A DNA stretch of 64,000 nucleotides from UBA8231 sp036011085 (GTDB taxonomy: Bacteria > Latescibacterota > UBA2968 > UBA8231): positions 56,432 to 120,431 of the forward strand of contig DASCMS010000053.1 of the NCBI GenBank assembly GCA_036011085.1. The letters are read 5' to 3'. Made by a program: the position numbers and the translations under genes. The notes beneath the pieces are model-generated. The model saw nothing but the letters and a program-made list of their open reading frames with translations. It was not told where the DNA came from and did not search any database. Positions 43,107 to 51,703 of the stretch are shown in pieces; position 1 is the first letter of the stretch, and every line of letters begins with the position of its first letter.

Positions 43107-44021
43107 ATGGCCAAGGTGTTGGCGCTGCTGGCGAGTGGCAGGACAAAGGGATTCACGGCCGGGCTGTTGCACTCGGCCATGGCCGGCGCTGAGAGCGTAA
43201 CTGGGGTAGAGGTGGAGTTCGTCCATCTGCACAAGTACGAGATCAAGCCCTGCGCCAGCTGCTTCAATTGCATCCGCAGCGAAGATCACTCCTGCGCCCA
43301 GCGCGATGGCATGGGCAAGGAGGGAGAGCTGATGGCCAAGGTGAAACAGGCCAATGGCTGGATCCTTGCCGATCCTGTCCACTTCTGGGGACCCAGCGCC
43401 CAGTGTCACCTCTTCATCGAGCGTTGCTACCCCTTTATTTGGAGTGGCGAGATGGCCGGCATGCCCTTCGCCTCGATCTCCTGCGCCAGCAACCAGGGAA
43501 TGCAGAGACTGGCCACCGCCGAAATCTGCAAGTGGGTCTTCGCCTTCGGCATGCGTTATGTCGGTGGGTTGCCGGTGCATACGACGTATCTGAAGCGGGC
43601 CATGGGCGAAGCCGAACAGCTCGGGAGACAGCTGGCCGAAGCCGCGATCGTCGACGAAGAGGGCCGCGAGGAGTACCCCGAGGAAGAACGTTACGTCGAC
43701 TACGTAGATCATCCCTTCAGCGTCGTGGAGCCCTACCTCGACAACCTGACCAACGGCACCATGGAGTACGACTCTTCGCTGATCGCCGAAGGGCTGGTAA
43801 ACTTCGAGCGCCGCGAGGCCGTCGACCTGCTGCAGCAGGCCAGGGAGCCCTTCGAGCGGGCTCTGCAGCTGTATCGAGAGGGGAAGCAGGAAGCGGCCTG
43901 CCACCAGCTGGTGCGCGCCAGCGCCCTGTGGACCCACGCGACGTGGACGGAGTTTCTCGAGCAGGATGTGATCAAGTCCGGTGTTCCCGACGCATACCGG
44001 CCGATGGAGGAGGGTGCGTGA
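43107..44021 (+). CDS. flavodoxin-like NADPH:FMN reductase/iron-sulfur flavoprotein
   Basis: 304 residues. The N-terminal flavodoxin fold is KVLALLASGRTKGFTAGLLHSAM, with KPCASCFNCIRSEDHSCAQRDGM giving a C-x-x-C-x-x-C...C cluster like that of iron-sulfur flavoproteins. Next comes WILADPVHFWGPSAQCHLFIERC. The C-terminal 130 residues are helical and unrelated to the usual family, an extension of unknown role. ATG 43107 follows AGGGGAA. The stop overlaps the start of the next gene by one base, so the two are coupled. Confidence 0.8.
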   Translation: MAKVLALLASGRTKGFTAGLLHSAMAGAESVTGVEVEFVHLHKYEIKPCASCFNCIRSEDHSCAQRDGMGKEGELMAKVKQANGWILADPVHFWGPSAQCHLFIERCYPFIWSGEMAGMPFASISCASNQGMQRLATAEICKWVFAFGMRYVGGLPVHTTYLKRAMGEAEQLGRQLAEAAIVDEEGREEYPEEERYVDYVDHPFSVVEPYLDNLTNGTMEYDSSLIAEGLVNFERREAVDLLQQAREPFERALQLYREGKQEAACHQLVRASALWTHATWTEFLEQDVIKSGVPDAYRPMEEGA

Positions 44022-45931
44022 TGACGCCGATCATCGCCGCCACCGTACCGGTAACCCGCCCCCCGTCGTGGGCGGCCCAGCAGCGCCTGTTGATGTCTAC
44101 CATGAGCGACGCCGTCTACCCCTTCCTGGATCGCTACACCCACGATGACGGCGAGCTCATCTACGATGATCGCTGGGGCGGTGGTGCGGATGACTTCTAC
44201 GAGGGCTACACCAACTGGCCCCTGCTCTATCTGCTGGGCGGTGGTGATGATCTGGTGGACCTGTCCCACCGCGGCTGGGAGACGGTGACCCGTCAGCTCA
44301 CCCGACGCGGCCAGGCGCACAAGGAATACGCCCGCGTCATGGACACCTTCCACCAGTCGGAGAGTGACGTCTTCTTCTACCACCTCTGCCTGGCCGATCC
44401 CTCCGCGGGGCAGCTCCACATGCGCGCCCGCCGCTTCGCCGGGTTCTTTCTCAACGAAGACCCGGAGGCGCAGAACTACGACCCCGAACACAAGATCCTG
44501 TTGTCGGCGCGTCTCGGATCGGGCGGTCCTCATTACACACCCGACGAGGCCCGCGAGACCTCCAGCCACCGCGCCAGCGAGACGTACGGACTCCCCTTCT
44601 ATGATCTGCCCGGTATCGACAGCTATGAGGATACCCTCGACCCGGCCAAAGCTCGAAGTATGGGGCAGGCGATGCACGATCGCTGGCAGAAGGGTGAGGT
44701 CGTCGGCAACCTGTCGGCGACGAGTCTGGTGACCAATGCCTTCCTGCTGACGGGAGATGAGAAGTACCGCGACTGGGTCCTGGAATACACGGACGCCTGG
44801 ATGGACAGAGCCCGTGAGAACGACTGGCTCATGCCGGACAACGTCGGCCACTCCGGCACCGTGGGGGAGTACCTGGACGGGAAGTGGTACGGCGGCCTTT
44901 ACGGCTGGACCTATCCCCACGGCTGGTACAACATCCAGATGACGGCCATCACGGCCGCAGCCAACGCCTATCTGCTGACCCGCGACGACCGCTACCTCGA
45001 GCTGCCCCGTCGGCAGATGGACCGTATCCTGGATCTGGGAGAGCAGCGGGACGTCCGCAAGAACCACATGAGCCTGTGGCACCACTGGATCGGCCAGATG
45101 ACAGCCATGGGAGAGCGGCACGAAACCCTCCTGGTCCCCTATCGTTACGGTGATGCCGGCTGGTTCGACTGGCAGCCCCCCTCTCCCATCTTCCTGTCCG
45201 CCCTGTGGAATCTGTCCATGGCCGACGAGGACTGGGAGCGAATCGAACGGGTACGACAGGCCGAGGCCTACGACTGGAACGAGGTGGTGGCTTTCCACAA
45301 CAAGGAAGACGGTGGCCACGACCAGCCGTGGCTGCGCTACCTGGCCGGCGACAACCCGGACCATCCCGAACGCATCCTCCAGGCCAGCTACCAGCAGGTC
45401 GTTCAGCGTCTCGCCGTCATCCGCGAAGATACCGAGGTGGGTACGCAGCACGGTGAACACCGCTGGCAGGAGACCAACCCGGTGACGACGGAAGGCCTGT
45501 TGCAGCTGGTGTGTGGCGCCCCACAACCGATCTACAACGGCGGCCTGCTGTTCGCACGGGTCAGCTACTTTGACGCCCAACGTGGACGCCCGGGTCTGCC
45601 GCCGGATGTGGCCGCTCTGGTGGAGAAGGTCGAGGCGCGTCGCACCCTCCTGCACCTGGTCAACCTGAATCCCATCGAGGGACGGGAGCTGGTCCTGCAG
45701 GCGGGAGCGTACGGTGAGCACACCTTCGGCACGGCCCAATACTCGGTGCTGACGAGCGACTTCCCGGGAACATCGGTCGACTACGCCGCGCCGCCGGTGA
45801 CCCACCAGACCCGGACGGCCGCCGTTGAGGGCCCCCGCGTGCGGGTCGAGTTGCCCCCTGCTACGGAGATCACTCTGGATCTGGCCACCGAACGCTTCAC
45901 CAACGAACCCGCTTACGGTGCGACGCGCTAG
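44021..45931 (+). CDS. (alpha/alpha)-barrel glycosidase- or lyase-like protein
   Basis: 636 residues, cytoplasmic. The middle part has repeated helical hairpins with conserved Trp/Tyr/His, including DDFYEGYTNWPLLYLLGG, AMHDRWQKGEV, ATSLVTNAFLLTGDEKYRDWVLEYTDAW and YGWTYPHGWYNIQMTAITAAANAYLLT, the style of six-hairpin glycosidases and lyases. The C-terminal 150 residues look like a beta-sandwich. I cannot assign a named family or catalytic residues. Coupling to the flavoprotein gene (1-nt overlap) and position beside the heparinase operon suggest carbohydrate breakdown. Confidence 0.65.
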   Translation: MTPIIAATVPVTRPPSWAAQQRLLMSTMSDAVYPFLDRYTHDDGELIYDDRWGGGADDFYEGYTNWPLLYLLGGGDDLVDLSHRGWETVTRQLTRRGQAHKEYARVMDTFHQSESDVFFYHLCLADPSAGQLHMRARRFAGFFLNEDPEAQNYDPEHKILLSARLGSGGPHYTPDEARETSSHRASETYGLPFYDLPGIDSYEDTLDPAKARSMGQAMHDRWQKGEVVGNLSATSLVTNAFLLTGDEKYRDWVLEYTDAWMDRARENDWLMPDNVGHSGTVGEYLDGKWYGGLYGWTYPHGWYNIQMTAITAAANAYLLTRDDRYLELPRRQMDRILDLGEQRDVRKNHMSLWHHWIGQMTAMGERHETLLVPYRYGDAGWFDWQPPSPIFLSALWNLSMADEDWERIERVRQAEAYDWNEVVAFHNKEDGGHDQPWLRYLAGDNPDHPERILQASYQQVVQRLAVIREDTEVGTQHGEHRWQETNPVTTEGLLQLVCGAPQPIYNGGLLFARVSYFDAQRGRPGLPPDVAALVEKVEARRTLLHLVNLNPIEGRELVLQAGAYGEHTFGTAQYSVLTSDFPGTSVDYAAPPVTHQTRTAAVEGPRVRVELPPATEITLDLATERFTNEPAYGATR

Positions 45932-45954
45932 TGCTCGAGGTCACCGCGTAGTCG

Positions 45955-47052
45955 TCACGACAGGAAGTCGGCGCCGAAGTGTCCGCCGTGCTCGAAAAGA
46001 GCATCGATGTTATCGTGGGGGACCTCCGGCATGACACTGCTCGTCGAAGAGAGCACGAATCCCCTGCCTCTGCCAGCCAGTTCAAACGATCGCTCCACCG
46101 ATTGCTTCACCTGTTCGACGGTTCCGTGCGGCAGCACGGTGGTCACCGACACACACCCCCAGACACCGATGGGCAGCCCGGACCGGTCCCTCAGGCGTAC
46201 GATCTCGTCGTAGCTCACACCGTGCTCTTCCTCGAATCCCTGTAGCCCCACCACACCCAGATCCAGGATGTCATCGAGGATCGGACCGATATCACCATCG
46301 CAGTGCCAGATGACACCGATCCCGTTCTCGACCAGCGGCTCCATCGCCCACTTCAGCTCGGGGAAGTAGAGCTCCCGCAACTGCAGTGGTGAGATGATCG
46401 GGCCGGCACTGGCGCAGATGTCCTGACCGCTGTAGACGAAGGGGGCGATCCCGTAGCGCTCGTGAGCTGTGACGATCGCCTGGTTGGTCAGCCTCCCCCG
46501 CAGGGCGGTGTGGTGGTAGAAGCGGCGCATGGCGTCCGGATACTCCAGGATGGCGATGAGGTAGTTCTCATAGCCCCAGCGGTCATATCCACCCATGAAA
46601 TCCGCCTGACCGAAACCATCGAGGAACAGCACCTCGCCCTCGGTTCGATCGATCCGTGCCTTCAACCTGTCCGCGTACTGGCGTGCTGTCGTCTCGATGT
46701 CGAATTCGGCCTCGAAGGCCGCGTCGTCCGGTAGCCGGTCGATCACACGGAGGATGTCCTCGGGACTATCGATATCCTCTGTCCCACCTGGACGGTGCTC
46801 GTGAGCCAGGTGGCCCTGCTCGATATTCCTCTGGGCGTCACCGGGGAAGTACCACTGCGGCACCAGATTGATGCCACATCGCTGCAGGTATTCGAAGAAC
46901 ACACCCTCGCGATCCACCCAGTAATCCCGCTCCGTCACCTTGCTCAGGTACGAGCCACTCGTCATCCAGCAGTAGTTGATGCAGGGGGCCCCGGGATCCT
47001 CCCGCATCAGTGTTGCCAGGGCGATCTCGCTGCCTCTCGTTCCTGTGGTCAT
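45955..47052 (-). CDS. URO-D-fold protein with HCDG motif (paralogue 6)
   Basis: 365 residues from ATG 47052, which overlaps the previous gene by 4 nt; the open frame continues upstream inside that gene and should not be used. SGQDICASAGPIISPLQLRELYFPELKWAM carries the family signature. VIWHCDGDIGPILDDILDLG has His-Cys-Asp, so a Cys lies one position from the usual His-x-Cys spacing. The N-terminus (IALATLMREDPGAPCINYC) is diverged. It is last in an operon with two small membrane proteins and an FG-GAP repeat protein. Confidence 0.85.
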   Translation of the reverse strand: MTTGTRGSEIALATLMREDPGAPCINYCWMTSGSYLSKVTERDYWVDREGVFFEYLQRCGINLVPQWYFPGDAQRNIEQGHLAHEHRPGGTEDIDSPEDILRVIDRLPDDAAFEAEFDIETTARQYADRLKARIDRTEGEVLFLDGFGQADFMGGYDRWGYENYLIAILEYPDAMRRFYHHTALRGRLTNQAIVTAHERYGIAPFVYSGQDICASAGPIISPLQLRELYFPELKWAMEPLVENGIGVIWHCDGDIGPILDDILDLGVVGLQGFEEEHGVSYDEIVRLRDRSGLPIGVWGCVSVTTVLPHGTVEQVKQSVERSFELAGRGRGFVLSSTSSVMPEVPHDNIDALFEHGGHFGADFLS

Positions 47053-47417
47053 GGGCGCTCCGGTGGCGTCAGATAGCGATTCTTCCCGCTTTCCATGGCG
47101 ATGGCCCCGATGAGAGTGGCTGCCAGGAAGCCGACTGTGCAGATGAAGAACCCGGTGCTCGATGAGATAAGCAGGAAGACGATGCCGAGCAGCAGATAGA
47201 CCGCCGCCAGGGAGCACAGCCGGATCGCCATGAATCGCGCCAGACCGGCCTCGTCGTGGGCAGTAACCCGCTTGTGGCCTGAGATGAGACCCGTCATCTG
47301 TCTCACACCGATCAGATAGGCGAAGACCAGCAGCAGTGCGTCCGTGCCGATAATGGCGACGAACACGATGATCCGCGTCTGTGTGAATTCCGTGGCGTCA
47401 GGCAAGATCGACGTCAA
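47049..47417 (-). CDS. small membrane protein (three helices)
   Basis: 122 residues with three hydrophobic segments (IIVFVAIIGTDALLLVFAYLI, LCSLAAVYLLLGIVFLLIS and TGFFICTVGFLAATLIGAIAM). There is no catalytic motif and no recognised family. Start TTG 47417 overlaps the stop of the next upstream membrane-protein gene by 4 nt (TTGA), and its own stop overlaps the URO-D gene start by 4 nt. Such tight coupling implies a shared role with its neighbours. Confidence 0.65.
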   Translation of the reverse strand: MTSILPDATEFTQTRIIVFVAIIGTDALLLVFAYLIGVRQMTGLISGHKRVTAHDEAGLARFMAIRLCSLAAVYLLLGIVFLLISSSTGFFICTVGFLAATLIGAIAMESGKNRYLTPPERP

Positions 47418-47791
47418 GTCGGCTCCGATTCATCCTGGTGACTGCCTCTCTGCAGGGTCTGCTCCGGTTGGCTGTCAAAGCGGGCGATGACGACGAACAT
47501 GACCGCAAGCAGCATCGCCGGCAGGGACAGCATGAATCGAGCTGCGGAATGCTCGAAGTACCACGCCGTGAGCAACGCCCCGGCGAGGAGGACGAGTCCG
47601 CCCCAGAAGGGTCGCGTCCAGGCCAGGACCGCCACGCCCGCCAGAGGAACTACGATCTTCGCAACGTGAGGTAACGCCCCAAGTCCTTCGGCCAGGTGCA
47701 CGAGGGCGAACCAACTCCAGAACCCGGCCCAGACGATGAGCAGACCACGAGCCAGGTAGAGGAGACGGGTCGTCCACGCAGCCACTGGCAT
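47414..47791 (-). CDS. small membrane protein (four helices)
   Basis: 125 residues from ATG 47791. Hydrophobic segments are LLYLARGLLIVWAGFWSWFALV, AKIVVPLAGVAVLAW, WGGLVLLAGALLTAWYF and LPAMLLAVMFVVIA. The layout resembles the short DUF (TMEM-like) proteins annotated only as integral membrane proteins. It lies 4 nt after the FG-GAP gene and overlaps the next gene by 4 nt. A longer open frame upstream lies wholly within the FG-GAP gene and is spurious. Confidence 0.65.
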   Translation of the reverse strand: MPVAAWTTRLLYLARGLLIVWAGFWSWFALVHLAEGLGALPHVAKIVVPLAGVAVLAWTRPFWGGLVLLAGALLTAWYFEHSAARFMLSLPAMLLAVMFVVIARFDSQPEQTLQRGSHQDESEPT

Positions 47792-47795
47792 CTGA

Positions 47796-48911
47796 CTACT
47801 GCTGGCCTCGGTTGATCCAGGCCTCGATGACGCCTCCCGTCGGGGCCGCGTCATTCCAGTTGGCACCGACGAGGCTGAGCCGGCCGCTGCCGCCGAACTC
47901 CGCCAGCCTGATACTGTGCGATCCCGTCCGGGCCACCTCCTGCCGCGACCAGGAGGCCCCCTCCCCATCGTTGTAGTAGACCGCCACAGACTGTGGGGAA
48001 GATGCCTGGTGCATCTTGGCCACGACGACATCCAGCTGACCGTCGCCGTCCACATCGCCCAGCGCCAACCCGTGGCTGTGGTCCATGTCGGCCTCGATCA
48101 CGTGTTCGACCCATTCGGGCTGCGTGGGGTCATCCGGCGCCGCATACCAGGCCAGGCGACCGGCACCCTCCGACGGGGTGAGTACGATTTCGAGTCGACC
48201 GTCGCCGTCCACGTCCCCAGCCTGCACCATCACGTCTCCCTGGGTCCAGCACGTGTCGAAATGCTCCTCGGGCATGTAGCGGCATTCCTGCCAGGTTCCG
48301 TCGGGGTCGCCATCTGGATTGCGGTACCACCGGCCGCCGATCACGACGTCGGCAAAACCGTCGCCGTCGATATCAGCCACCGCCAGCCCCTCGCCGTGAG
48401 GGCACTCAAAGGTCCGCATCGACCATTCCGACGCCGAACGTTGGAACCACAGGTAGATGCGGTTTCCCATCAGGTGGTTGAATCCCGACTGGTGACGGGT
48501 CACCAGATCGAGTCGGCCGTCGCCGTTGAGATCGACGGCCTCGACGTTGTGCATCTTCGCCCCCTCGTCGCTGATGTTGATGGCCTCCCAGGTGTCTGCA
48601 GAAGGGTCCTTGCCGGCACCGCACGGGTTGCGGTAGATCATCAACCCCTCGTGGCTCGGAATGACGATGTCCCCGAAGCCGTCGCCGTTCATGTCAGCGA
48701 TTGTCATGTCGGTGGTGAACGACCCGTCGGCGATCTTGCACTTTGTCCATTCCTGACCGCGGTACCAGTAGAGCCCACCCTCCCTGGCGCTCGCTGCCGC
48801 CACATCCGGCTCACCATCTCCGTCCAGGTCCGCCACCGCCTTGCAGTGTGGATCGCGCGGATTCGACCCGTCGATGACGACGTGTTCGAATGTGCAGAAG
48901 TGCTGACTCAT
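47796..48911 (-). CDS. FG-GAP/VCBS-repeat beta-propeller protein
   Basis: 371 residues with at least five repeats of the DxDGDGxxD calcium-binding kind: VADLDGDGEPDVAAA, IADMNGDGFGDIVIP, AVDLNGDGRLDLVTR, VADIDGDGFADVVIG, AGDVDGDGRLEIVLT and LGDVDGDGQLDVVVAK. Together they make a seven-bladed propeller like integrin alpha heads. Unusually there is no signal peptide, although these repeats normally work outside the cell. It is first in a four-gene operon that ends with a URO-D paralogue. Confidence 0.85.
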   Translation of the reverse strand: MSQHFCTFEHVVIDGSNPRDPHCKAVADLDGDGEPDVAAASAREGGLYWYRGQEWTKCKIADGSFTTDMTIADMNGDGFGDIVIPSHEGLMIYRNPCGAGKDPSADTWEAINISDEGAKMHNVEAVDLNGDGRLDLVTRHQSGFNHLMGNRIYLWFQRSASEWSMRTFECPHGEGLAVADIDGDGFADVVIGGRWYRNPDGDPDGTWQECRYMPEEHFDTCWTQGDVMVQAGDVDGDGRLEIVLTPSEGAGRLAWYAAPDDPTQPEWVEHVIEADMDHSHGLALGDVDGDGQLDVVVAKMHQASSPQSVAVYYNDGEGASWSRQEVARTGSHSIRLAEFGGSGRLSLVGANWNDAAPTGGVIEAWINRGQQ

Positions 48912-48987
48912 CTCTCAGACTCCGGATGCGGGTTGTCGGCCGCCACTGACTCCGTTACGATTGCGCCAAACCCCATGTCGACACAAG

Positions 48988-50427
48988 TCAGGTTCCGCCT
49001 CCCATCCCCACCATCTCCCGTAACCGCGCGTCCACCGCCTCGTCCAATGGCGCCACCCGGTGGCTGCTCAGCAGCTCCCCCGCCAGATCCCGGGCGCGTG
49101 TCGCGAACTCGCGGCTGCCGTTGGCGCGCCAGTTGTCGTAGATATCGCGGTCCAGCACGTACGGCGGCAGCAGATCGTCACGGAAGTGTTGCAGCGTGTG
49201 GGGGTGATCCAGGAAGTGGCCGCCAGGTCCGACCTCGGCTGTCGTTCCGAGGGCCAGCGCCTCAGGAGTGACCTCCAGCCCGGCGACATACTGCCGCGTC
49301 CAGCGGATCATGTCCGCCCCCAGAACGATGCTCTCCAGGCTCCCCGTCAGCCCCGATTCCAGATACCCCACATCGTGTATCAGGTTCGTGCCCGCCAGCG
49401 CCGCTGCGAGCAGACTCGTGCCGGCCTCGGCACCAGCCTGGGCATCGACGGTCTTGCTGTCCGTGGCGCCGCCGGTACCGAAGACGGGCAGACCGTAGTG
49501 GCGAGACATCTCGGCCATGACCAGGTCGTTCAGCCGCCACTCGGGGCCGCCGTAGGGAAACAGCGCCGTGCGCAGGTCCATCGCCCCCACGCAGGCACCG
49601 AAGATGAACGGCGCCCCCGGTCTCTGCAGCTGGTGCATGACCAGCCCGGCGAGACTCTCGGCGATGGCCAGTGCCAGCGACCCGGCCAGGGTCACCGGAC
49701 CGCTGACTCCCGGCATGATGGTCGGCACGTAGATCAGGGGAATCTCGTGATCGGCGCTGAACACGAGCCGCTCGATTGCCCCCCGGTCGTGCTGCAGGGG
49801 CGAGACGAACTGCCCGTACATGATATAGTTCGGCTGCGCCCGGAACGCTTCCTCTCCCCCGGCCACGACACAGGCCATGTCGTGCAAGCGCTCGAAGGCG
49901 GACAGTCCGGAGCACACGGTCATGATCACCGGCTTCGTCGAGTTGCTCACCATGGAATAGTACTGCTGTGGTTCGACATCTTCGGGGGCCACGCCGACGG
50001 GGGTGGCAAAGGACATGAGGAAGTCGATCTCGGGCAGGGCGTCACACAGCCGGGCGGACCGGGACACATCCTCCAGCACAGCGCCGCGTCGCTGCTCGGT
50101 CCCTGTGTCTCAAGTGTAGAGCAGATCCGACCCGGTGCCGAAATAAATCTGGTGCGGGGCCAGCGACAGAGCCGGGCTGCCGCTGCGATCGTGGATCGTC
50201 ACCTCACGACTCGCCGTGGCCAGCGCCTTCTCGACCATCTCTTCCCGAAGGTTGACGCGCGGTCCGTCACCCATGGCGGCGCCGTTGGCAGCCAACCGCT
50301 CTCGCATCGGTTCGTGGTGTACGTTCAAACCCGTCGAGGCCAGTATTTCCACCGCCGATCGATGCAGTTGCTCGATGGCGCTGCTGTCGGTCAGCGTCAA
50401 TCGGGGCCGCCAGGCGGTCGTATTCAT
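48988..50427 (-). CDS. MttB-family (quaternary-amine type) methyltransferase with one in-frame UGA at codon 106
   Basis: Read through a TGA at 50110-50112, this is one 479-residue protein, the normal MttB length. Residues 1-105 end FGTGSDLLYT, and after the UGA come DTGTEQRRGAVLEDVSRSARLCDALPEIDF and the rest of the family core, including TGGATDSKTVDAQAGAEAG and HDVGYLESGLTGSLE. The pyrrolysine position of true MttB is not a stop, so it is a non-Pyl member like the glycine-betaine enzyme. Without recoding, it appears as 50110-50427 plus 48988-50079. UGA could be selenocysteine (this genome uses it at 2763) or a nonsense mutation. No corrinoid protein is nearby. CAGGAG precedes ATG 50427. Confidence 0.8.
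50075..50096 (-). promoter_or_regulatory. hairpin 3-prime of the MttB in-frame UGA
   Basis: On the coding strand AGCA-GCG (50096-50090) pairs with CGC-(TG bulge)-TGCT (50083-50075) around the loop ACGCGG. It starts 13 nt after the UGA, and its loop begins 21 nt after it, the same distance as in the selenoprotein at 2577. Unlike that one, the loop lacks GU. A stem-loop of this size is common in GC-rich DNA, so this is weak support for a SECIS. Confidence 0.25.
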
Positions 50428-50626
50428 GCACCAGCTCCTGTCTGTGTTGCGCTAGCGAATCGCAGAAGCTTGGAACATCGCTGATTCCAGGCCAATCGAC
50501 CAGCGCCGATAGGGCAACTTGACGCTGCCTCCGAGACATGTCTTCGTGAGAGTCGTCCACCATCGACCTCGAGGTCACCAGTGAACGACCCGCCATCGCG
50601 CTTGTTCCAGTCCGTGGGATTGTCCC

Positions 50627-51703
50627 ATGACCAGTAGAGAACGGGTCGAGGCCGCCTTTGCCCACCGAACCCCGGACCGCACTCCGGTCTTCGAGTACGT
50701 ACTCCTGTCTCCCCTGGCCGATCAACTCCTGGGCCGGCCCTACGCCGTGGGTGCCGGTTGGGAGCAGGCCGTATTTGAAATGGGCTGGGAACGAGCGGTG
50801 CACCAGCGTGCCGTCGATCAGCTGGATCTGGCCATGCTGCTGGGGCACGACCTCCTGTACGTGGTGCCCAATCCCCCTCCTCTCAGGGCTAACGAGGAGT
50901 CCGGCCCTGTCCTGCCCCCGTCGTCCGATCCGGTCGAGGTGATGCGGCAGCGCAACCACCAGGCCGCTCAGGAGCTGCCGCCGGGGGACGAACCCTTTCT
51001 GGTGTACGCGGCCCTCCGGGAGGAGATGGCACGACGAGACCTCGACCTGCCCGTCCTGGCACCGGCATACGGCCACGGGGTGTGGACGGACACCGACCTG
51101 ATGCAGACCATGATGCTGGCCCCCGAAGTGGCAGCCGAGCACTTCCGTCTGGCCACGCGTCGGTGCCTGGGCCGCGTTGAGCGATACCTCGACCTGGGCG
51201 TCGACCTCTATGGCGTGGGCGGTGACTTCTCCGGTCAGCGCCCCATGATCTCGCCGGTCATGTACCGGCACTTCATCGTGCCGGAGATCCGGCAGCTGAC
51301 ACGGCGCATTCACGCCGCCGGCGCCCGCGCCGTCAACGCCAGCGATGGCGACCTGTGGCCGGTCATCGACGACTTCCTCGTGGAGTGCGAGGTGGACGCC
51401 TATCTTGAGATCGACATGCACGCCGGCATGGATCTGCGACGCCTGAAACGTGAGTACGGCGAACGCATCACCTTCTTCGGCAACCTCGACTGCGGCAACA
51501 CCCTCAGCTTCGGCACGCCGGAGCAGGTGCGACAACACGTGGTCGACTGCCTGGAGGCGGGCTCAGGAGAAGGCGGTCATATTCTCTGCGCCAGCAACGC
51601 CATCACCGCCAGCGTGCCGCTGGCCAACTATGTGGCCGTGATCAATGCCCACCGCAGCTTCTTCGGTCTGCCCGACTTCTCGCCAACGGAGAGTATGAGA
51701 TGA
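50627..51703 (+). CDS. URO-D-fold protein with ASDG motif (paralogue 7)
   Basis: 358 residues. SRERVEAAFAHRTPDRTPVFEYV is the family N-terminus. GVGGDFSGQRPMISPVMYRHFIVPEI and AVNASDGDLWPVIDDFLVECEVDAYL follow, so the zinc-site His and Cys are both replaced (Ala-Ser-Asp). The ending is GEGGHILCASNAITASVP. Its stop overlaps the next URO-D gene by 4 nt (ATGA), making a tandem pair in which only the second member has a classical zinc site. It is divergent from the MttB gene across 199 nt in which I see no gene. Confidence 0.85.
   Translation: MTSRERVEAAFAHRTPDRTPVFEYVLLSPLADQLLGRPYAVGAGWEQAVFEMGWERAVHQRAVDQLDLAMLLGHDLLYVVPNPPPLRANEESGPVLPPSSDPVEVMRQRNHQAAQELPPGDEPFLVYAALREEMARRDLDLPVLAPAYGHGVWTDTDLMQTMMLAPEVAAEHFRLATRRCLGRVERYLDLGVDLYGVGGDFSGQRPMISPVMYRHFIVPEIRQLTRRIHAAGARAVNASDGDLWPVIDDFLVECEVDAYLEIDMHAGMDLRRLKREYGERITFFGNLDCGNTLSFGTPEQVRQHVVDCLEAGSGEGGHILCASNAITASVPLANYVAVINAHRSFFGLPDFSPTESMR

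Noticed and set aside
43733..45805. A 690-codon open frame on the minus strand opposite the (alpha/alpha)-barrel gene
   Set aside because: It is a GC-rich antisense shadow: no recognisable domain, and the plus-strand gene is coupled to its neighbour and looks like a real protein.
50110..50112. Pyrrolysine as the recoded residue of the MttB-like protein
   Set aside because: The codon is TGA, not TAG, it lies at codon 106 far from the pyrrolysine site, and the pyrrolysine region itself has ordinary codons.
49060..50484. A 474-codon plus-strand frame opposite the MttB gene
   Set aside because: Antisense shadow. The minus strand carries unmistakable MttB-family sequence on both sides of the UGA.
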